This document shows positions 54,828 to 64,000 of a DNA stretch of 64,000 bases, piece by piece. The notes beneath the pieces are model-generated. The model made no database searches and was not told where the DNA came from. It worked only from the letters and a program-made list of their open reading frames with translations. The stretch lies in NCBI GenBank assembly GCA_029641185.1, contig JAPWGK010000030.1:372001-436000 (forward strand), written 5' to 3'. The stretch comes from Pseudofabraea citricarpa. Taxonomy: Eukaryota; Ascomycota; Leotiomycetes; Helotiales; Dermateaceae. The first letter of the stretch is position 1; each line of letters opens with the position of its first letter. The position numbers and the translations under genes are program-made.

Positions 54828-55957
54828 TTATGCTTCCGACTGAGCAATCTGCTCATCGCACCATCTCAGAGCTGTCTCTCCCCAGACTTCACTGCCCTTA
54901 TACTTGCCCATCTCACCCTTCTCCCAACCCCTGACCATCTCGGCAAAAGCCTTGGTCTCATCAAGATCCAACTCAGTGAGAGGACGCATGAAGGTCCTCA
55001 CGGTAAAGAGGACGGCATCAGTATTCACGAGACGTGTGAAGGTCTGACGCTCGCGACGCACCTGCACATGCCGTGGCAACAACGGAGAGTGCTGCGGGAA
55101 CATGAGCGCCGGTGTATCAGCAAACAGCTCGGTTGATGTCTGCACGAAAGTGTTGGTGCGCTCCATGCAGGAGTTAGGGCTGAGGTGGTCGAAGTATCTA
55201 GTCTTCAATTAGCAACCATGCCATTCGAATCGTAAAAGAATTGAACTAACCGATCAACACTCCTGCCCAACTTTTCCTTCCATCCTGGTACGGGTGCGTG
55301 TAATTTGGCCATGGAGCTTCCGATTCGCTCTTGTAACTTCCATCCCGTTGGGAATAAGGTTGCTGATGCGATAAGATTATACTCTCCGGTTTCGGCATCC
55401 TTCTTAAGAATGTTGAAGTCTTCCATTGCTAACCGAGCAGCAACCTCAAGTGGGTTTGAGATGGTGGGTCCCACAGGATACGACTCTGATGTGAAGTGGT
55501 TGTGAATTGTTGGTGGCGATGATGTCATGGTGAACATCGATGGGTAGCGGGTAGTCAGAAAGTTGATTACCATGGAGAGAACTTCGTGAGCAGCCTCGTC
55601 GGCCGGAGGAAGTTGTTGAACGACCTGAGGACCGACGTCTCTGAAGAGTCTCGAGCGAATGTGATGCTCACGGATGTAGTTGTAATCCATCGTGAGCCAG
55701 TTGATCTGGTCTAGCTTCTTGAGAGCCATGGCCATGGGAGGTGCTGGTTTGGATGCACTTCGTAGCGGCGGCATCTGGTACGGCTGGATGTCGTCTTGCG
55801 GACTCTGCTTGATATCGAGCGGGAGTCTTGCTTCTACTCCCACCGAACCTTTGCGGCAGTTTCTCAGCTGTGCCAACGATCTTCGAGACAAGAACCTGCT
55901 GGCAGCAACAAAGAGCAAACCCGCAACCAAGATGATCAAGGCGGTACACATAGCCAT
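54828..55957 (-). CDS. Heme-dependent oxidative N-demethylase-like protein (DUF3445)
   Basis: Two exons (55251-55957, 54828-55197) give 358 residues. Residues 1-22 form a transmembrane anchor, then a linker, and from about residue 75 the DUF3445/HODM alpha-subunit-like domain: Leu-Asp-x-x-Asn-Trp-Leu, Tyr-x-x-Ile-Arg-x-x-Arg, the Leu-Phe-Pro-Thr-Gly-Trp-Lys segment followed by the Ile-His/Leu-His-Ala-Pro-Val-Pro loop, and Arg-x-Asn/Thr-Asn-Thr-Phe-Val-Gln. Bacterial relatives use heme to demethylate amines. The fungal substrate is unknown. I start at 55957 because the ATG has a strong CACCATGG context just before the anchor; the frame is open to 56134. The 53-base intron splits an Arg codon. 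Confidence 0.85.
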
Positions 55958-58871
55958 GGTGTATTGTTGTAAGATATCTGAGTGATGGTCGACTTGGAGG
56001 ATGATATCTGTTTCTTGGGAGGTAGGAAGTGCTACCGAAGGAGAAATGGTAGCAACATAACTGCGGAGGGTATGACTGAGACCCAGGATGTTGGGTTGTA
56101 GGAAGGAAGACGAATAATGTGTGATGATGCCCATTGTGCTGTCTTGTAGACGTGACCCTCTTCAATTGGCTTTGATGTCGTACGATGGTAACACAGTAAG
56201 TAACCTCAACTTGCCAGTTAGAATCCGCAGGTGCTGCCGTCCTTTTGAGGCCGGTGCTGGGTCGAGTGGCATCGGCTTTGCTTGCCACTAGGATCCATCA
56301 GCTCTGCTTTGGAAACAGTAAGCTCATCTTTTTCTGATCGGAACCACATCCCCGGAAGCCAGGGAGGGGGACTACGAGGTCCTCCCCACAATCCAATACT
56401 GCCAGGTACCGCAGGAAACACGCCGAGTGGCCCGAGGACAGTTCAGCTCAAACGGCCGTTGAATGTGTGGCCTTCGAAGCCGCCTAGAGCGCGCGAAACC
56501 CCCCCTATCAGGATGCAACGATGGGTTGGGTGGACGAGGAAGCTGTCAAGGCTGCAGGCTGCAGGTGTGGCGACCATCGTTGAGGACCTGGCCGTTCGCA
56601 GAAGAAGCTCAGGCCAATAGTTCCTGCGTCATCGCGAGTGACCTATGAGCGCTGGCAGAGTGGTGCAGAGTCGCATGTATCGCCCAAAGGGGAGCTGGCG
56701 ATGGGATGACCCCTCGGCGTGCTGGGTCGAAGGTCCGCAGATCTGATGCTCTGGAGTGCTCGCAGGCGATCGTAGCAGAGGGACAGAGTTCCGATGGAGT
56801 TGATGGCTCGACGCAACAAGTTTGGCGTGTGTAGTAGTGGGCATCTCGGAGGGGTGTGAGAGACAGAGAAGCAGAGAGGGAGCCGCGAATAATAGAATTC
56901 TGGCGGCAAACGCGGTGTTTCGTTTTTCTATCATCATCCACCTGGCGCGATGTGAGGCTGATGGGGAAAGAAACAGTTTTAGCAGTCTTGGGTCCAGGTT
57001 AGCGGCGAGGCCCATGCTGTTGAAAGCTACGGGGCCACTTAATCCAGCATCTTTGCACACCTCCGCAGGGCACCTCCAGGCTGTTTGTCCAGGCTCTGGC
57101 CGCCTCCAGCCCACTCAACCCACTTCCAACCCTCCACGACCTGACCCAGGGGCCGCTGGCTGCACGAAGCGTCGATCCGGGAATCTGCGAACGGGCATCC
57201 GCCACGACGCCCATTGGTGTAACCACACTTTGACTTCGACGTGCTGGGATGCGGGTGATGGGATGGGTTATCGCCTGCACGCCCAGCTCATGCAGACGAG
57301 GAGTGCAGCATGCACGGAGCTGTTGTTGAGCCAGGTTGGTGCAAGGTCGCTGCTTGTCCACATCACCGACCCGTGCCTGAACGGTGGCCATCGATGTGAC
57401 AAGTAATGTGAGATCGATTTCCAATTTGTGACATCGCTCGAGTCGCTGGCTCTGGGAGTCTGGGAGCATGGGAGCATGGTGGTGGTGGTGGCATGGTGGT
57501 GGCACGGTGCCTGGGCTGTCGGTGGTCGCGACGACGGGCTGTGATAGGATGCTATGCAGCGTCAACGCCATCAACGTCAATCTGCCTGCCCATGTATCTC
57601 GACATCTCTGCGTGTGGTGTTGCTTTGTCTGGCCAAAACCCTCTTTGCTTCTTTCCATGCTTCTTTTCCCTCGTCCCTCGTCCCGCATGTCGAAATTGAC
57701 TTTGGATTTCAAATACTCTGGCGACCAAAATAGGATGTATCGGACTATTGATGTATTGATGGGGCAACTTTCTGGGAATAAGCACTCGTGTTGGAAGGGG
57801 AGGGTGGAGGGAGGAGGGAGGCTCAGCTGATGATGATGGTGGTGATGATGATGTGGTTGGGTGACTGGTGACTTGGGTTGACTTGGGGTGACATGGTGAC
57901 TTGTGACTCGTGATTGGCGAGTGGTGGTTAGTGGTGACTGACCTATGACTCTGCCGTACCGTGTTATGCTGTGCGGTACGTACAGTGCGGTATTCTGTTT
58001 TTGCGGACGGCAATGAGGAGCCATGTCCGCTGGCTGGCACCTGGCCTGGCTGCCTGGCTACCTAGCTACAAGCCTACAACCCGCCAACCAACCCACCCAC
58101 ACACCTCCCCCTACAGCACCCAACAGGCTCTGCCGTCGCTTTCCGATGCCTGAAATCCTGAAATTCTCCGCCGGCAACAACTCAAGCGGCTCAGTCACAC
58201 CAGCCTAAGCCGAGCCAAGGAACTGGGACCCGACTTTTCTATTTCCACCTAATGCCAAACTGCCGATACATGTACGGGGATCGAGGCAGCAGAGAGACTG
58301 AGGACAGGTTCGTGAGGAAGCTCGCAGCCTGCTGACTATCATGCGATTCCCCCCATGGCCCATGGCTCGTCGTCATGATTCCTTGAAATACTGTGGATTC
58401 TCGCCTTCTCGCCTTCGCTCCCCGTCTCGGCACGGCTATGCCCTGCCATGCTATGCTATGATGCCCCCTCCCCATTCCGAGAAATCTCACGATTCACTCT
58501 TTCTGGGATGGAGCTTCCCACAGCTATCGTGAAGGGATGCCAAAAAAGCCTCACCTTGGAAGTTTCCAACGCGGGCATAATCACATGAAACAAGGACAAC
58601 TCACAGCGAGAACACGGGAAAGGTCTCCATATCCATCCATCATCCATGAGCTCATGGAGCTTGGGATCTTCAGGGTCATTCATCCATATCCCTCCCAAAT
58701 CCACAGTGGGGAATACTTCTTAACTCTGAAGAACATCACTATTATTGTATCTAGACTTTCCATCGCATTGCCTCCCTCCTTAGCACTCGGCCAAACTCAA
58801 ACTGCTCAACAATCATGGCCGGGATTCAGCTTTCATGCTGGTTGGAAACTGCGGACGGAAGAGTTGCCTCC
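55958..58871. other. Long GC-richer noncoding stretch with simple repeats
   Basis: 2.9 kb upstream of the DUF3445 gene and downstream of the P450. Long ORFs here (56999-58024 minus, 56629-57114 minus) consist of low-complexity His, Pro, Ser and Arg runs from simple repeats and overlap in several frames. I do not call them. Confidence 0.5.
57466..57925. repeat. GGT/ATG-rich simple repeat cluster
   Basis: Two patches, about 57466-57510 (GGGAGCAT and GGTGGT units) and 57829-57925 (GATGATG, then GGTGACTTG-like units), form imperfect tandem repeats. They give the adjacent frames their poly-His and poly-Ser appearance. Confidence 0.65.
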
Positions 58872-60814
58872 TCATGAACACGACCTAACCACAACCCGCA
58901 CACCTAAACTCCCCGGCTTCTGTGCGGGTAAGAAGCTGTCTCCCCAGAGCTCAACATCGCTGATGTCTGTTCCCGTCAATTCCATCAGGGCCACGTCATT
59001 CTCGCCCCTAACCTGCTCCGTTCCAAATTTGCCAAACACCGCAGCAATACAGGTGTAAAGTTCCGCCGTGGCAAGATTCATACCTATACATCTCCGGCTT
59101 CCTTTGGAGAAAGCAAGCTGATAGCGGGAGAGCGAGGGATCTTCAATCCAGCGTTCGGGCCGAAATGCTGCTGGATCTGTGAAGACAAGTGGGTTCTGGT
59201 GCACAAGCGCCGTAGACATTGAAACGGGTGTGTTGGCCGGGATCGTCCATGATTTGCCGCTTGTGAGAGATGAAGGTTCAAACTCAAGAGTGTGTGAGAA
59301 CACTCGTTGGAGGCGATGAGTTACGCCATATGAGAGACGAAGTGCTTCGTTCACAACAGCCGAGGCGTAAGGGAGTGACTGCAAAGTGGTGATGGGAATA
59401 TCGCAACCTCCTGTTGGATCAACCGTGCACAGTTCATCTTTTAGTTTACGAAGGATTTGAGGATTCGAAAGTAGATGAAAAGTCGCGATAGCGAGAGTCC
59501 AGGATGTGGTCTGGAATTGGCTTTAGAAGGATGTTACATGAAAACCGAGTGGTATGCAACTTACTTCTGTTCCAGCAGCAATAAGGAGCAGCGCCTCGCT
59601 TGCTAGTCTCTCAGTTCCCTTCTCGGAATCTGGAAGTTTGCTCTCGAAGAGATCGTGGAATACGGTAGAGTGCGTGGACTCGCTATAAGATTTGTCATCG
59701 CCAGTGCGAATTGCTTTGATCTGGTCAAACATGCCCTTCATATCTCAGTGAGTGATTGGTCTTGGCTATATTGACGATCATTGTGATGGTACTTACCGTC
59801 TTCAAACGCACCATTCCAGCTAACACCGGGTGCATTTTTGCCGTAACCCAATCTGGGATGTGGTCCATGACAAGTTCGACAAAGTTGAGATGTTTCAACG
59901 TTGCAACTGTTGCACTGAGAGCATGGTTTGTGAGGAACCAAGTGGGATCAAATTCTGGGTCTTCAATTTTGTGATCGTGGTGAGAGAAGTTGTATTCCAT
60001 GACCACATCTAGGTACAGGTTAGGTAAAAAACCGAAAAACGGAATCTGGAATACCAACCATTGGCAAGTGCCGCATATGCATTGTCGAGGTGAATGATCT
60101 TTCCACTATCTTTGAATTCTTCAAATCGTTCAATCAATTTATCCACCCTTTCTTTCACTATGGGTTGCAAAGTGAGTGCTCTCTGCTTAGAGAAGTGTGG
60201 GTTGAGTGCAGTTCTCCTCATACGGTGTATTGCTGGATCGACCGTCTGAAAAGCAAGAATCTGAATCAGCATAACGGGCTTTGGAAAGCCAAGAAGATGT
60301 GAAACACAATCAAAGGGTTTGATAAGTATCGCAAGAAGAAGTATCGCACTGATCATGAAGACACAGCACCGAAAACAAAAGAATTAGGATGCGAGTAATA
60401 CGCACCTCAAAAATATTGTGGTGGAGCGCAAACCCTCGGACGCCCCACGCCCATTTTTGAGCATTCCTGTCGTTAGAGAATATGGTATCATGGTAATCTG
60501 GATCGTTGATGTGTAACTCATATGGATTGATTCGGACGATCGGGCCATATTTCTCATGGAGAGCTTTGATTTTCCAAATGTACTGGCCTTTTAGAATAAC
60601 ATCATAATAGAACTCATACCTTCAGGAGACGTTAGTTCATGTCATATCTGTAGATTAAAGAGGCTTACCAGAAAGTGAGTGCAGCAAGTTTTGGACCGGG
60701 GAAGGAAGATATAGGACTCAAAAACAAGCGATATACGGCACCGTATATTGTGTACAAGAGAGAACTGATAATCACCCACACTAGCAGAGACTGAGACAAG
60801 ATTGAGAATTCCAT
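58872..60814 (-). CDS. Cytochrome P450 monooxygenase
   Basis: Six exons (60669-60814, 60406-60619, 60059-60245, 59797-60008, 59565-59735, 58872-59510) give 522 residues. Residues 8-32 form a membrane anchor, followed by Phe-Pro-Gly-Pro-Lys. The I-helix reads Ala-Ala-Gly-Thr-Glu-Thr-Thr (305-312), the K-helix has Glu365-x-x-Arg368, a Phe-x-Pro-Glu-Arg-Trp segment follows, and the heme loop is Phe-Ser-Lys-Gly-Ser-Arg-Arg-Cys451-Ile-Gly. The class resembles trichodiene-oxygenase-like and related fungal P450s of secondary metabolism. The substrate cannot be told, and no terpene cyclase or polyketide synthase is in view. Two acceptors are AAG rather than CAG or TAG. It lies about 450 bases from the RIP tract and could belong to a cluster continuing to the right. 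Confidence 0.9.
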
Positions 60815-61296
60815 TGTGACATTAAACAGGCATGGAAGTACAGAATAAGAAAAGAACTCTTACCTGACATTATTCAAATACTGTGAGGTATCACTAGTAA
60901 CATCATGGTAATTAGGGCTTACTTCTTATTGACATGAACATAGTCGTACTTGTTCGAGTTGGCTTTGGCTAGCTTGACGCCATTGACATAATGTAGAACG
61001 GATCGGCTGGTACCATTTTCGACAGTCTCGAGAAGGAAACCCGAGTGTTTTCAATCCGGCCAATAATGAAAGAGAGATAGGCTGCTGAGTTTAACAATCT
61101 TCGTTGGTTGATTGGTTGCATCGTCAAATGCTGGACCCAACAGCGCTGGCTGGTTTCACAAGCACAGAGCCAGTTTGAATATTATAGCACAAGACGGAAT
61201 AGGTGGCTTAAATCCTTAAAAAGAGTGATATATAATAAACTAAGTAGCTACTCTCTACTCTCATATAAATTATCGTTTAGCTAGTAAGTAGGTCTG
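60815..61296. other. P450 promoter and border of the AT-rich tract
   Basis: Normal composition up to about 61200, then a shift to strong AT bias within roughly 100 bases. No gene is seen. Confidence 0.6.
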
Positions 61297-64000
61297 GAAT
61301 AACTTTCTACCGGTTATACTTACCCTACTATTATCCCTAATAAAAATATATTATAAATATATTCCCCTAAAAATACTAAATTATTCTTATTTTATTTTAT
61401 TATTTTTCTATTACCTAACTTCGCTCCTTTATACTAATAACTATAAGAATTATATATTATAATACTAATAATATTATATAAATATCTTTTCTTTAATCTT
61501 TCTAAATATAAGAATATAATTAGTATAAGTTAATAATAGTTATATAATAATACGATAAAAGCTTTAGGTTTTAGTAATATCTTTTTAATATAATATAAAG
61601 AAAGAAAATATTAAATATAATAAAAGTAATAATACGAATATTATTAAAATATTATTATATAAGTACGCTTTTAAATTTTATAAGAATTTTTATCTTATAA
61701 GTTATATTTTCTAGGGTTTTTAAACTAGGTTTTCGATTTATTAAATATTATTAATACTATAATACTATCAAATAACTCGAAGGAATTATTATTAAAGTTA
61801 TTATAATAAAAATTACTTTTATTATCTTTACTCTTATAATAATATTAAACTTATATTTATTAACCTTAAAATCTAAGTTTTTTTTATAAAATTATTTAAG
61901 AGAATTAAGAGTATTATTATTATCTAAAGTATTATTTTTAGCTTCTTTCTTATTTAATTATATTAGCTCTTTTATATTATAATTAGACTTTAGACTCTTA
62001 TATTAGTAATATTATAATTATTTCTTAAGATTTTCGATTACTAAGTCTTTAGATTTAATAAGCTTTTTATATTCTTTTATTACTCTTTTAGCTTTATTCT
62101 TTATATCTCTTAGAGTAATTCGGGTTTTTTCTATAATTTTTACTTTCTTTTTTATTAACTTTATCTTCTTATAAAATAAATCGATTATTTTCTTAATATA
62201 TTTTAAAGTAATTTCTTTTAGTACTTTTTTATTAAAATCCTTAGCTTTTAGTTACTTCGTATTAAACTTTTTATTAGGCTTTACGATTATTATAAAGATT
62301 ATTATCTTTTATATAAGCGTATTAATATCTTATATATTCTTTAGTAATCCTCGTATACTAGTAAATCTTTTAGTTCGAATATTTCTAATATCTTAAATTA
62401 CCTTATATAATATAATAATCTTTCCTCTAATATTTAATATATCTAGATACTTTAGCTTTTTCTTATATATATTATTAAACTTTAGTATTACTCGCTTTTT
62501 ATCTTATTTAGTTATTAATAATTTATTATTCTTATCTTTTATATTATAATATAACTAAAAGTCGTAGTATAATTCGCCTTAATAATTATACGCGTATAAG
62601 ATTATATAATATCTTATAACTAATATAAGTATTTCTTCTAATATAATTATTATAATCTTAGATACTAGTAAAATTTTATTTAAATCTAATTATTCTTCTT
62701 TAGTATATACTAGATTATCTAACTTAGTAAATCTTATTTTCTTTTTATTTATAGTTAATAATAAGGTATACTTAAGGTTCTTATAAACTTTATTATTTTA
62801 CTTTTATTCTTTTATTTCCTTAATAATACTAGGGATTTAATATAAACCTTTAACCTTAGGTAAAGTTAATCCTAGAATTATAAGTCTAATTATCTTTTCT
62901 TTCTTATTATTTCTCTATTTAATATAAATAAGGTTTTTATTTTTATTTTTATCTTTTTATTAAATTTCTTTAAATATATTTATTAGAATTAATTTTAAGA
63001 GTCTAGTATAATAATTATTCTAAGTAGATTTAATAAGTATTTTCTTTTTTTCTCTTTTAGATATAATATTCTAGGATATTTAACTTAGTTTCTTCTTTTA
63101 GCTTTCTCTTTTAAGCTTTTCTTCTTTTATTTTTAGCTTATTCTTAATTATCTCTTTCTATAAATTTTTAGTAAGTTATATATAATCCTCTAGTAAGTTT
63201 TTATTTTTATCTAAGTTTAATTCTTTTATTATAAACTTTTCTTATTTAATTAAAGTTTTAAAGATAATTTTATAAAGCTAAGTTATATCTAAGTAATTAA
63301 TTATATCTTATATCTAGTTATTTATTTATATAATATCCGCTTATTTTAATTTTATTCTAGCTTTTTTAATATTTATAACTCTAATTCTTTATATAATTTA
63401 TCTATAAATCTTATTTTTATCTTTTATTATTATTTATATTAATATCTTCTTATAAGCTTTATCTATTATTTAGTTTACTTTTTTTCGCTTATATATTATA
63501 ATTTTAGCTAAGCTTAACCTTAAGCTTAACTTCTTATTATCCTTAGTAGTTATCTTTTTTATTAATTTCTTACTTTTTATACTTTTATTACTTGCTTTAG
63601 TTTCTTTAGCTTCTCTAAGATTTATATTCTCTAAGGTTAAATTATATATTATAAGCTTTTTTAGAAACTTTACTTTCTTTAATTTATTATTTTATAAATT
63701 AATTAATATTAATCGCTTACGCTTATTAGGCTTAGGTTATAGTTATTAATCTATTATCTTTAATAAGTTTTAATTTATAGTTTTATATATATTATAAACC
63801 TTTATAATTATCTTAATAATAATAATTCTAATTATTAATAATAATAAAAAGGTTCGATCGAATTATTAGGGTTTTATTATTATATAATAGCCTAAATAAC
63901 CCTTAATAAATTATTCTAGTTATCTAGGGAATAAGTAAAAGTAAGTATATTATAGGAAGTTCTTAAGTATTAGTAGACTAATTATTAGTATAAAAGAATA
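61297..64000. repeat. RIP-saturated AT-rich tract
   Basis: About 2.7 kb of extreme AT content running to the window edge. Scanning by eye I find a single CA (near 61769) and a single TG (near 63593), although CG and TA remain common. Loss of CpA and its complement TpG with gain of TpA is the signature of repeat-induced point mutation, the premeiotic process that mutates duplicated DNA in ascomycetes. The source was presumably a transposon, but no frame survives and I cannot name it. No terminal repeats are visible; the tract continues beyond the window. Confidence 0.85.

Noticed and set aside
56999..58024. 341-codon minus-strand ORF
   Set aside because: It is made of poly-His, Pro, Ser and Arg runs translated from simple repeats, overlaps other long frames on both strands and has no domain.
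61297..64000. Protein remnants of a named transposon
   Set aside because: RIP has removed all readable frames. Assigning a family by eye would be guessing.
1..64000. CRISPR array, rRNA genes, bacterial-type operons
   Set aside because: No regularly spaced direct repeats with unique spacers, no rRNA-like sequence, and intron-bearing genes throughout show fungal nuclear DNA.

Overview
The window is nuclear DNA of a filamentous ascomycete (Pezizomycotina; a leotiomycete is my guess from protein style, not a proven placement). The evidence is genes split by short introns of 45-110 bases with GT donors and CTAAC/CTGAC-type branch sites, fungal-only families (HET, Zn2Cys6 regulators, NB-ARC/TPR receptor-like proteins, CYP504-like P450), and a very AT-rich tract with the signature of repeat-induced point mutation (RIP) at the right end. 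I modelled exons by hand from splice signals, reading frame and protein continuity, so start codons and small exons are the least certain parts.

Layout. 1-4 kb: sparse, three small uncertain genes. 4-11.3 kb: housekeeping-like genes (a conserved fungal protein of unknown function, a TANGO2/NRDE protein, a REEP/HVA22 ER-shaping protein, an aldo-keto reductase). 12-22.4 kb: an accessory block with a Zn2Cys6 regulator, a HET-domain protein, an NmrA-like oxidoreductase and an NB-ARC/TPR receptor-like protein. The regulator and the NmrA gene carry the same 11-base-phased CGG array upstream. 22.4-25.1 kb: AT-rich, gene-poor DNA. 25-32 kb: a DUF6699-like protein, a FAD oxidoreductase and a second Zn2Cys6 regulator whose large intron holds an antisense tRNA-like element. 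32.5-36.6 kb: fumarylacetoacetase divergent from a CYP504-like P450, a plausible phenylacetate/homogentisate catabolic pair, the P450 broken by one in-frame stop. 38.5-42.5 kb: mitochondrial and biotin functions (MGM101, a COA4-type twin-CX9C protein, biotin-protein ligase). 42.7-51 kb: a CorA-like membrane protein, an EF-hand NADPH oxidase and a secreted intradiol dioxygenase. 51-61 kb: long noncoding stretches around a heme-dependent N-demethylase-like protein and a second P450. 61.3-64 kb: RIP-saturated DNA.

How the genes may work together. The HET and NB-ARC/TPR genes belong to families used in non-self recognition and regulated cell death in fungi. The regulator at 12.6 kb may control itself and the NmrA gene through the shared array. 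Fumarylacetoacetase and the CYP504-like enzyme would act in one aromatic degradation route. COA4 and biotin ligase share an 81-base head-to-head promoter. All of these links are inferences from sequence and position.
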